Shown here: positions 1-5,224 of the stretch, in pieces | Numbering within the stretch: the first letter of the stretch is position 1 | Layout: each line of letters begins with the position of its first letter | DNA from: Nanobdellota archaeon | GTDB taxonomy: Archaea > Nanobdellota > Nanobdellia > SCGC-AAA011-G17 > VGLX01 | NCBI GenBank assembly: GCA_030691925.1 | Contig: JAUYDG010000159.1 | Coordinates: forward strand, 1-8,538 | Direction of reading: 5' to 3' | DNA: 8,538 nucleotides | Position numbers and translations under genes: made by a program | Notes under the pieces: model-generated | Told to the model about the DNA's origin: nothing | Seen by the model: only the letters and a program-made list of their open reading frames with translations | Databases searched by the model: none

Positions 1-60
1 AATACCCTCTTCAGACAAAACAACTGCCTTAATTCTTATATCCATTTTTACTTTCACCAT
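1..60 (-). CDS. Start of a leftward gene, truncated by the window edge
   Basis: Reading leftward from an ATG at 60-58 gives 20 open codons, MVKVKMDIRIKAVVLSEEGI, before the window ends. A second in-frame ATG at 45-43 would give MDIRIKAVV. Twenty residues are too few to assign a family. The alternating hydrophobic and charged residues suggest an opening beta strand, nothing more. Just upstream on this strand is a short GGTGG-containing leader that can fold into a hairpin (64-83). The gene is divergent from the 84-residue gene at 221, and about 160 bases separate their starts. That this is a real gene start is inferred only from the open frame, the leader and the divergent arrangement. Confidence 0.45.
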   Translation of the reverse strand, partial: MVKVKMDIRIKAVVLSEEGI

Positions 61-63
61 TTA

Positions 64-83
64 AACCACCCCGAAAGGTGGTT
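64..83 (-). promoter_or_regulatory. Hairpin over the probable ribosome binding site of the edge gene
   Basis: AACCACC (64-70) and GGTGGTT (77-83) are perfect inverted repeats around a 6-base loop. On the leftward strand the GGTGG that would serve as the Shine-Dalgarno sequence lies in the stem, about 5 bases before the ATG at 60. The hairpin could hide the ribosome site and so control translation. The pairing is seen directly; the regulatory role is inference. Confidence 0.35.
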
Positions 84-158
84 GCGAAAGCGGACATAAG
101 TATTGTCACTATTTTAGGACAAATGTCTTGGCACTATACACCTAACCAACTGAACAAG

Positions 159-200
159 TCCGGAAAATCTTCCCTTTTTTCGTGCGAATATTTTTATATG
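159..200 (+). promoter_or_regulatory. Composite promoter block A, upstream of the 84-aa gene
   Basis: CCGG opens at 160. The dyad GGAA-AATC-TTCC lies at 162-173 and is followed by CTTTTTTC, the 9-base spacer GTGCGAATA, and the TATA-like TTTTTATATG at 191-200. The first C of CCGG to the TATA start is 31 bases, the same as in blocks B, C and F+. The downstream ATG at 221 lies 30 bases after the TATA start, which fits a leaderless transcript, and there is no convincing Shine-Dalgarno site. The purine-rich GCGAAT before the box resembles an archaeal BRE. Confidence 0.65.
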
Positions 201-220
201 AGCACCTCTTTTGAAATAAG

Positions 221-475
221 ATGGAGAACTTAAAAGAGAAGAAAAACCCTATGGAAGATGATATCGAAGCAGAACTGGTATTTAAGGTGAGTTTGATAAC
301 AAAAATAAAAAAGGACCAACTGAGAAAGTTTCAAGAACAAATAGAAAAAACACTTGGGACTTCACTTGACCTAGAAATAAACAGAATTTACTATCTTGAT
401 GAGAAAGAAACTGGTGAAGAATTAGACTTCAAAGAAAACTGGACACAACTAGATTCTATAGAAGAAACTAAATAA
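221..475 (+). CDS. Small acidic hypothetical protein, 84 aa
   Basis: I do not recognise this protein. It is soluble and highly charged. A first segment reads as a strand (about residues 17-25, AELVFKVSL), then comes a lysine-rich helix (about 28-44), then a second strand (about 51-58, LEINRIYYL) and an acidic tail. There is no membrane segment, no signal peptide, no cysteine cluster and no obvious helix-turn-helix. The start at 221 is chosen because it lies 30 bases after a strong TATA-like box. An internal ATG at 251 (MEDDIEAELVF) would give 74 residues. The gene ends 95 bases before the methyltransferase and points the same way, but a separate promoter block stands between them, so co-transcription is not required. 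A role as controller or accessory of the restriction-modification system is possible by position only. Confidence 0.6.
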   Translation: MENLKEKKNPMEDDIEAELVFKVSLITKIKKDQLRKFQEQIEKTLGTSLDLEINRIYYLDEKETGEELDFKENWTQLDSIEETK

Positions 476-494
476 TGTGAAGATAGTCTTAAAA

Positions 495-535
495 TCCGGA
501 AATCCTTCCCTTTTTCCTGAGAAAAGTTAATAAAG
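495..535 (+). promoter_or_regulatory. Composite promoter block B, upstream of the methyltransferase
   Basis: CCGG opens at 496. GGAA-ATCC-TTCC lies at 498-509 and is followed by CTTTTTCC, the 9-base spacer TGAGAAAAG, and TTAATAAAG at 527-535. The CCGG-to-TATA distance is 31 bases. Transcription would be expected to start near 555-558, just before the GAGGT at about 560-564. That GAGGT sits some 6 bases before the ATG at 571 and is a suitable Shine-Dalgarno site, so this transcript would carry a very short leader. Confidence 0.65.
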
Positions 536-570
536 AGATAGCCATTCTCACTGATAAAAGAGGTTAAAAA

Positions 571-2175
571 ATGAGGTTAAAGAGTGAGCTTTTTAGCTTT
601 AAAGAAGCTGCAGAATGGGCAAGTAAGTATTTAGATAGGGAAGTTACTCCAACGAATATAAGTTACTTAGTTCAGTATGCTAAAATAAGAAAATATTATG
701 ACGAACAGAACAAAGTTAAGGTTGACAAAGGCGAATTAAGGGATTATTATGACCAGAATATTATTAAAAAACAAGAAGCGTGGAAGAAAAGTCTTGGAAA
801 AGACTTGAATTGGGCGCTGTCATTTGATCAGTTAAGAGAAGCTGATACAACAAAACATGTTCACAGGCTTCATCCTTATAAAGGAAAATTTATCCCTCAA
901 TTGGTGGAATATTTCTTGGACAATCGTGTTAATAAATTCAAAAAAGAAGCATTCTTTAAAGAGGGAGATATTATTTTAGACCCTTTTTTAGGCAGCGGTA
1001 CGACAATAATCCAGGCCTCCGAGTTAGGCATGCATTCAATAGGCATTGATGTTTCTGAGTTTAACTGCTTAATCTCAAAAGTTAAATCTGACGATTATAA
1101 TACACTTGAATTAGACCATATTTTGAAAGATGCTTTATCGAAGATGATAGGGTTCAGCAATAAAACTTTCGATGAGAAATTTGAGACTGAATTAAAAGAG
1201 AGGCTATCCGAGTTTAATGAGAAGTATTTCCCGAATCCTGAGTTTAAATATAAGATTAAAGAAGGAAAAATAAATGAGGAAGAATATGCGGATGAAAAAT
1301 TAAAACAATTTTTAGAAGAGAATAAAGCGTTCTTGAACAGAAATGGGGCAAATGACAAAGCAACCCTCCTTGGTGAAAATAGCATCCCGGGTTTTATAAC
1401 AAAATGGTTTTCAAAAAGGATTAAACAAGAATTGTTCTTTTATTTAAAATTAACAGAGAGTATGAAAGATGAAAAAATAAGAAATGCTATGAGAGTTATC
1501 TTGAGCCGGACTGCTCGTTCGTGCAGGGCTACTACCCATTCGGATTTAGCAACGCTAAAAGAGCCACAAGAAGGACCATATTATTGTAGTAAACATAGAA
1601 AAATCTGCACACCTATCAATACTATAATAAAACATCTAAGAAGAAATACTTACGATACGGTTAAACGACTGAAAACATATTCTAATCTTAAAAAGAAGGC
1701 CTATTCTTCAATAATCCATGGAGATTCTAGAAGCGCAGATATTTTTGAGATAGTTAAATCCGAGAATCCTGAGTTGTATAAAATCTTAGAAAGGCAGAAA
1801 ATTGCGGGAGTATTTACTTCACCCCCTTATGTAGGTCAAATTGATTACCACGAACAGCATGCTTATGCTTATGAATTATTTAGTATACCCAGAAAAGATG
1901 AAAAGGAGATAGGCCCTTTATCCAGAGGTAATGGAAAACAAGCGAGAGACGAGTATGTGGAAGGAATCAGCAAAGTTTTGTTGAACATAAGCAGGTTTGT
2001 GAAAGATGATGGAGATTTCTTTATTGTCGCTAACGATAAATATAACTTATATCCTTTCATTGCAGAAAAAAGTAATTTAAAAATTGTAAATCAGTTCAAG
2101 CGACCGGTATTAAACAGGACTGAAAGAGACAGGCAACCTTATGCGGAGATAATATTTCATATGAAAAAGGTGTAA
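571..2175 (+). CDS. DNA methyltransferase (TSPPY type, probably N4-cytosine), modification subunit of a type II R-M system
   Basis: This 534-residue protein would methylate DNA from S-adenosylmethionine and protect the host from the neighbouring endonuclease. In order: an N-terminal segment resembling a helix-turn-helix (about 8-42, FSFKEAAEWASKYL onward), HRLHPYKGKFIP (98-109, the motif X region), motif I DPFLGSGTT (137-145), GID with the cofactor-binding acidic residue (D160), a long insertion (about 170-380), GDS (384-386), and the catalytic motif IV TSPPY (416-420). TSPPY is typical of N4-cytosine enzymes. The insertion carries SRTARSCRATTH (312-323) and CSKHRKIC (339-346), so C318, C339 and C346 could bind metal. 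An insertion between motifs I and IV is where alpha-class enzymes keep their target-recognition domain. The start is supported by GAGGT about 6 bases upstream. The gene converges on the endonuclease with 43 bases between them. Function is secure; target base and site are inferred. Confidence 0.9.
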   Translation: MRLKSELFSFKEAAEWASKYLDREVTPTNISYLVQYAKIRKYYDEQNKVKVDKGELRDYYDQNIIKKQEAWKKSLGKDLNWALSFDQLREADTTKHVHRLHPYKGKFIPQLVEYFLDNRVNKFKKEAFFKEGDIILDPFLGSGTTIIQASELGMHSIGIDVSEFNCLISKVKSDDYNTLELDHILKDALSKMIGFSNKTFDEKFETELKERLSEFNEKYFPNPEFKYKIKEGKINEEEYADEKLKQFLEENKAFLNRNGANDKATLLGENSIPGFITKWFSKRIKQELFFYLKLTESMKDEKIRNAMRVILSRTARSCRATTHSDLATLKEPQEGPYYCSKHRKICTPINTIIKHLRRNTYDTVKRLKTYSNLKKKAYSSIIHGDSRSADIFEIVKSENPELYKILERQKIAGVFTSPPYVGQIDYHEQHAYAYELFSIPRKDEKEIGPLSRGNGKQARDEYVEGISKVLLNISRFVKDDGDFFIVANDKYNLYPFIAEKSNLKIVNQFKRPVLNRTERDRQPYAEIIFHMKKV

Positions 2176-2200
2176 TGTTTAAAATTTTATTTTAAAAACA
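2176..2200. terminator. AT-rich hairpin between the convergent R-M genes
   Basis: TGTTT at 2176-2180 pairs with AAACA at the right end, and AAAAT pairs with ATTTT across a TTT loop, leaving a 2-base bulge. It starts immediately after the methyltransferase stop and has T-rich sequence on both strands. It could end transcripts of both convergent genes. The stem is weak, and archaeal termination depends mainly on T tracts, so the T runs may matter more than the fold. Confidence 0.4.
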
Positions 2201-2218
2201 GATTCATTTAGAAATAAT

Positions 2219-2986
2219 CTATTTCTTGGCGATTTCCTTAATTTTTTCCCTCAACTCTTCTCCGACTTCTTTAAAAATTTCAATAAAGTCATTATAAATA
2301 TTCCCTCCCGCTACAAAATTCCAAAAATCTTCCCCTACCATCAGTTGATTCGAGTCATACATATTGCCTTTTGTCCAGCGATTGTAAGGTTGTGGATAAT
2401 AAGGATTGTAGGGTAAACCTAAAGCAGTTATGACTTTCGCATTTTTATTTGTGCTTAATCTTAAACCAATCCATCTTAAAAGCTTCTTTTTGAGTGCAAC
2501 AAACTCTTTTATGTTGGGTTTTGGAGATGTGATATCAAAATAAACTTCTGTACCCTCTTTTTTCTTTATATAGACATCAACTCTTTTATCGGGATCTTGC
2601 AATGATTTTCCTTTTTGAATAGAGTTCTTTATTTCATCAAATTCCGAGATCATATCTGGTTTTCTTTTGCCTGCTCTTAATTCCATATCGAGTTTTGAGA
2701 TAACCGCCTCAGTTTTTGCATCAATTTCTCCCAATAAATCATATTGTGTATATGCTTCATACCCTGCGCCTTCTGCAAGAATTTTAACTAGCCGCTCATA
2801 AATTGAAATTCCAAAGGTCGTATAGAAAGAATGAACAATAGTATGGGTTAATATTTGTTCCTTTGTAAAAATTGCTTGGAAAAAAGGCTTATATTCTGTT
2901 TCTGCATTATAGTTTTCAATTTTTGAGAGTATTACTTCTTTTACAAGTTGTTTAACTTTCTTTTTAGTTTCTTCTTTTAATGCCAT
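2219..2986 (-). CDS. TdeIII-like type II restriction endonuclease
   Basis: Predicted to cleave unmodified DNA as the partner of the convergent methyltransferase. With the ATG at 2986 it is 255 residues long. The recognisable part is a PD-(D/E)xK-like core: DPDKRVDVYIKKK (about 131-143), then EVYFDITSPKPN (147-158), then a KKKLLRWIGLRLS helix. The FDI-x-x-x-KPN signature followed by a lysine- and tryptophan-containing helix is what I recall from the TdeIII family, whose characterised members cut GGNCC. The usual D-x-K lysine is replaced here: the sequence reads D151-I-T153, with K156 nearby. An in-frame TTG at 2998 adds four residues, but GGGGAT about 6 bases before the ATG at 2986 favours that later start. 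A TATA-like box lies close upstream. Family assignment is from memory of the motif, so confidence is moderate to good. Confidence 0.78.
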   Translation of the reverse strand: MALKEETKKKVKQLVKEVILSKIENYNAETEYKPFFQAIFTKEQILTHTIVHSFYTTFGISIYERLVKILAEGAGYEAYTQYDLLGEIDAKTEAVISKLDMELRAGKRKPDMISEFDEIKNSIQKGKSLQDPDKRVDVYIKKKEGTEVYFDITSPKPNIKEFVALKKKLLRWIGLRLSTNKNAKVITALGLPYNPYYPQPYNRWTKGNMYDSNQLMVGEDFWNFVAGGNIYNDFIEIFKEVGEELREKIKEIAKK

Positions 2987-3008
2987 AAATATCCCCAAGA
3001 TTAATTTA

Positions 3009-3018
3009 TTTTATAAAG
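3009..3018 (-). promoter_or_regulatory. Proximal TATA-like box of the endonuclease gene
   Basis: On the leftward strand this reads CTTTATAAAA, a good archaeal TATA box centred about 28 bases before the ATG at 2986. It would place transcription start at or next to the start codon. The more distal block C (3086-3125) is a second candidate promoter for the same gene. Confidence 0.5.
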
Positions 3019-3085
3019 ATATCTGTTTGTGATTTTTGTTTTCAGTTAGTCCGTTTTTCATGGTGGTTAAAGTCTTCACCCCTGT

Positions 3086-3125
3086 CTTTATTAAGATTTC
3101 TTAGAAAAAACGAAAGATTTTCCGG
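3086..3125 (-). promoter_or_regulatory. Composite promoter block C, leftward toward the endonuclease
   Basis: Read leftward from 3125: CCGG, the dyad GGAA-AATC-TTTC, a GTTTTTTC tract, the 9-base spacer TAAGAAATC, and TTAATAAAG (3094-3086). The CCGG-to-TATA distance is again 31 bases. Expected transcription start is near 3062-3065, where an ATG at 3062 opens a 16-codon reading frame (MKNGLTENKNHKQISL, then stop) ahead of the endonuclease. That short frame is either a leader peptide or the remnant of a displaced gene. Confidence 0.55.
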
Positions 3126-3130
3126 CGCAC

Positions 3131-3171
3131 CCACAATTTCTTCAAAAATTTTGAGCGAGAGTTTATTAAAG
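3131..3171 (+). promoter_or_regulatory. Degenerate composite promoter block, rightward into the palindrome array
   Basis: The 31 bases before TTTATTAAAG (3162-3171) match the corresponding part of block F+ at 22 of 31 positions by my count. The GCGAGAG just before the box is identical, and there is an opening CC and an intact CTTC half of the dyad. The GGAA half is eroded. Transcription would be expected to start near 3190, within or just before the first palindrome of the array. No long gene follows. Confidence 0.45.
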
Positions 3172-3185
3172 GGTTATTCTGATTA

Positions 3186-3315
3186 TGACATCACCGATGT
3201 CACAATTAAGCACCAAATTGTGCATACAATGTCGGCACAATTAAGATGGCCCAATTTTCTCCGCAGTGCGGAGAGAAGCAAGCTGGATACATTGTCCATA
3301 CACTGTATGGATAAT
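3186..3315 (+). repeat. Array of four regularly spaced odd-length palindromes
   Basis: Four hairpin-forming palindromes have centres at 3194, 3229, 3266 and 3303, a spacing of 35, 37 and 37 bases. Three are perfect 7-bp stems with 3-base loops: TGACATCACCGATGTCA (3186-3202), TCTCCGCAGTGCGGAGA (3258-3274) and TCCATACACTGTATGGA (3295-3311). The last two extend further through one G-T pair, to 3255-3277 and 3291-3315. The second palindrome has 8-base arms AATTGTGC and GCACAATT (3216-3242) and an inner ACA-A-TGT. The stems share no sequence, so the structure appears conserved rather than the bases. The direct repeat CACAATTAAG occurs at 3201 and 3236. A structured RNA, a set of protein-binding palindromes or remains of a mobile element are all possible. 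Confidence 0.6.
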
Positions 3316-3327
3316 TAAACCTTAAGA

Positions 3328-3639
3328 ATGAAACAAATCAAAAATACCACAAAACTTGAAGGCTACAATATTTTGTTAAATGATATAAAATCAATTCTGC
3401 AAAAAGGATTACAAAAGCCTACAAAGCAGTAGATAATATCAAGGTACAGACTTATTGGCAGATAGGTGAAAGAATAGTAAGAGAAGAATTGGAGCATAAA
3501 GAAAGAGCGGATTATGGCAAAAAGATCTTAACTAAGCTCTCTAAAGATTTTAGAGGTTGATAGGCGCTTATTTTATAGAATTGTAAAGTTCTACAGGCTA
3601 TACCTAATTGTGCATACAGTGTCCGCACAATTGAGCTGA
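3328..3639 (+). pseudogene. Frameshifted remnant of a DUF1016 (YhcG-type) gene
   Basis: Three successive frames carry pieces of the DUF1016 N-terminal domain. Frame one runs from the ATG at 3328 to the TAG at 3430 (YNILLNDIKSILQKGLQK). Frame two continues from about 3414 to the TGA at 3558 with KAYKAVDNIK, TYWQIGERIVREE, KERADYGKKI and LTKLSKDFRG. Frame three runs from 3559 to the TGA at 3637 with DRRLFYRIVKFYRLY and IVHTVSAQLS, the last matching the family's usual T(V/L)SAQLSW, with the tryptophan position now a stop. At least two frameshifts lie in or near short A or T runs, and the C-terminal nuclease-like PD-(D/E)xK domain is missing. The remnant lies close to the restriction-modification system, as expected of a decaying accessory region. 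Family recognition is from memory of the motif pattern and is fairly firm. Confidence 0.75.
3606..3632. repeat. Second copy of the AATTGTGC/GCACAATT palindrome
   Basis: The arms AATTGTGC (3606-3613) and GCACAATT (3625-3632) and the loop length are identical to the copy at 3216-3242. Only two loop bases differ. The copies flank the DUF1016 remnant. Read as protein, both encode IVHT-x-SAQL, so shared coding ancestry is the simplest explanation for the similarity, although it does not explain the palindromy. Confidence 0.6.
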
Positions 3640-3683
3640 TAAAAGACAGGATAAATAAATAGTTTTCTTAACATCAAACCTTA

Positions 3684-3743
3684 CGTGCACTTCGGGAAAT
3701 GTATAACCTTATAATAAGAGAGTTACATAAACCTCAAATAAAA
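3684..3743. repeat. Intergenic repeat, copy 1
   Basis: This stretch aligns with 6813-6870 over about 60 bases. Shared blocks in the same order are CGTGC, CACTT or ACTTC, GGGAAA, GT-x-TAA, GAGTTAC, AAACC and AAATAA, with a few one- or two-base gaps. Both copies sit 10-20 bases beyond the stop codon of a leftward gene, in the same orientation. The GGGAAA followed by TATAA or TTTAAAG also resembles a BRE and TATA pair pointing right. Confidence 0.45.
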
Positions 3744-3753
3744 TTACCAGAAT

Positions 3754-5007
3754 CTAAACTTCCTGCTTATACTTTGAATACGAAACCCCTAATTTCTGCA
3801 GCCCATCAATAAAATACTGCAAGAGCTCAGGCTTTTCCTTAACCACTTTTTCAAGGGGAAAGACCCCTTTTGCCAAGAATTTCCCTGCAAGCATCGCTCG
3901 AGCAGCCAGCGCAGCCATCCCGCCTGTAGTCAAGGCCATCGCAGAGCTTACACCATCATGCTCAGCATAAACGTCCGCAAAATACCTTATCCTGCCGTCA
4001 TCTGCCTGCACTCTCATAACCAGTATGTCCCTGTCATCAACAGCCATCTTCCAAGTCCTTGACAGTACATCAGATGCAATTTTTCTTGGCGAAATCCTTT
4101 TCTTAACACAGTCATACTCGCATGTTTTGTCATGAAAGCCAAGCCTTGACAGCGCTTCTTCATACTCTGCCCTGCCTTCAGTGATTTTTTTCAGGAGCAT
4201 CTGTGAAAGGCCATGCGCCGTTATCCTGTCCTTACCGACACCTACCGCGCCATTGCTGAAATAGCCAAGATTCCCTAGCAGCTTCATCTGGTGGAAATGG
4301 CCCGGATACCTCAAAGTGAACTCAGCCATGTTGCTTATCCGCCTTAAATTAGCAGGCAGCGTCCTTAGGCCGTCAGTTATCGCAGCCTCAAGCTCCCCTG
4401 CATGCGGAAAATTTATCTTCTCGATTATCGAGAGCGCCTGAACCCTTTCAGTGTCCCCATTGATGATGCATAATGCCTTTCTTTGGTATTCCTCTATCAA
4501 GCCAGCGATAGACCATGGCGCGAAGAACCCCCTTCCCCTTTCCTTGGGTATCCCCCCGACATAGATTGATGCATTCCTCGTCTTTCCTTCCAGCAAGCTG
4601 TCAAAAAACGCCACCAAGCCGTTGCTTAGCCCTGGAGCGATGCCGCAGTCGATGAAAGCAGTAACATTATTTTTCTTAGCAAGCAGTCCTATTTTCAAAA
4701 GCCTTGCCTTATCCTGCTCCCAGAAGGAGATGTCGACAGCGTTCTTTCCAGACTTTATCACAGCCTCCAAAGCAGAATACCCGAAAGACTCAGGCAGCGC
4801 AGAAACGACCAAGTCGAAATCCGCAACCTCCTTCCCAACAGTTTTAGAATCTGACAGGTCAGCCTTAACCTTTTTTATGCCCGCCTTGGTTATCCTGTCA
4901 AGGTTGGCCTGATAATAATCTATTATTGCAACATCATGCTCGCCTGCCAGATTAGACGCTATATAGGAGCCCATGTTTCCGGCACCGAGAACGGCTATTT
5001 TTCCCAT
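3754..5007 (-). CDS. Saccharopine/lysine dehydrogenase-family oxidoreductase
   Basis: An NAD(P)-dependent cytosolic enzyme of 417 residues acting on an amino acid such as lysine or saccharopine. The N-terminal Rossmann fold opens with KIAVLGAGNMGSYIA (GxGxxG at 8-13). VVSALPES (67-74) and VDISFW (91-96) follow. FIDCGIAPGLSN (118-129), GGIP (151-154), TDGLRTLPANL (211-221) and YPGHFHQMKLLGNLG (234-248) are typical of the saccharopine dehydrogenase/lysine 6-dehydrogenase superfamily, and the C-terminal part ends with a glycine- and alanine-rich helix (about 354-382). The ATG at 5007 is chosen because AGGAGTGAT lies about 8 bases before it; a GTG at 5016 falls inside that site. It stands alone behind promoter block D. 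Its G+C looks higher than in the flanking R-M genes. The family is secure; the exact substrate (lysine, saccharopine or carboxyspermidine type) is not. Confidence 0.85.
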   Translation of the reverse strand: MGKIAVLGAGNMGSYIASNLAGEHDVAIIDYYQANLDRITKAGIKKVKADLSDSKTVGKEVADFDLVVSALPESFGYSALEAVIKSGKNAVDISFWEQDKARLLKIGLLAKKNNVTAFIDCGIAPGLSNGLVAFFDSLLEGKTRNASIYVGGIPKERGRGFFAPWSIAGLIEEYQRKALCIINGDTERVQALSIIEKINFPHAGELEAAITDGLRTLPANLRRISNMAEFTLRYPGHFHQMKLLGNLGYFSNGAVGVGKDRITAHGLSQMLLKKITEGRAEYEEALSRLGFHDKTCEYDCVKKRISPRKIASDVLSRTWKMAVDDRDILVMRVQADDGRIRYFADVYAEHDGVSSAMALTTGGMAALAARAMLAGKFLAKGVFPLEKVVKEKPELLQYFIDGLQKLGVSYSKYKQEV

Positions 5008-5063
5008 ATCAATCACTCCTGAACAACGATTTGGATTATTTAAAAGTTATTACAAAACCTGTT

Positions 5064-5100
5064 CTTTATTAAGTTCGCCTAGAAAAAAGAAGGATTCCCA
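5064..5100 (-). promoter_or_regulatory. Composite promoter block D, upstream of the dehydrogenase
   Basis: Read leftward from 5100: TGGGAATCCTTC (a shortened, slightly altered dyad), TTTTTTC, the 9-base spacer TAGGCGAAC, then CTTAATAAAG ending at 5064. The pyrimidine-tract-to-TATA spacing is identical to the other blocks; the dyad has lost about one base. Transcription would start near 5040, leaving a leader of about 35 bases that carries the AGGAG at 5017-5021. A second TATA-like TTTTAAATAA around 5037-5046 is too close to the ribosome site to be preferred. Confidence 0.6.
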
Positions 5101-5162
5101 GTGGAAAATCAGGCTCTTTTACAGCTTTTTCTTTTTCCTGTGAATATTGGATAAAAGTCAAT

Positions 5163-5219
5163 CGAAATTGTTATAAACCCTCAAAAAAAGGGAATCTAAT
5201 AAACCATATGGGAGGAGGG
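5163..5219 (+). promoter_or_regulatory. BRE/TATA promoter and Shine-Dalgarno site of the 192-aa gene
   Basis: CGAAATTG at 5163-5170 followed by TTATAAAC at 5171-5178 is a standard archaeal BRE and TATA box. Transcription would start near 5200. GGAGGAGGG at 5211-5219 is a strong ribosome binding site about 5 bases before the ATG at 5225. Unlike its neighbours this promoter lacks the 31-base composite block. A partial GTGGAAAATC at 5101-5110 followed by pyrimidines lies some 68 bases before the TATA box. Confidence 0.6.
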
Positions 5220-5224
5220 AAAAA

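Noticed and set aside
1095..1385. Open frame of 96 codons on the minus strand inside the methyltransferase
   Set aside because: It lies wholly within a secure coding region, its serine- and phenylalanine-rich translation is the usual antisense shadow, and it has no ribosome site.
3185..3300. Short frames beginning at 3185 or 3197 (MTSPMSQL...) and 3229 (MSAQLRW...) as small genes
   Set aside because: They are read straight through the palindromes, have no ribosome site, and the second is explained as a DUF1016-like shard.
3186..3315. CRISPR array
   Set aside because: Spacing is regular, but the units have different sequences; a CRISPR array needs nearly identical repeats with differing spacers, and no cas genes are present.
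3001..3753. Complete insertion sequence in the gene-poor stretch
   Set aside because: No transposase, no terminal inverted repeats enclosing a reading frame and no clear target duplication were found; only the 27-base palindrome pair flanks the DUF1016 remnant.
4622..4912. Open frame of 96 codons on the plus strand opposite the dehydrogenase
   Set aside because: It is antisense to a well-conserved Rossmann-fold region with no promoter or Shine-Dalgarno site.
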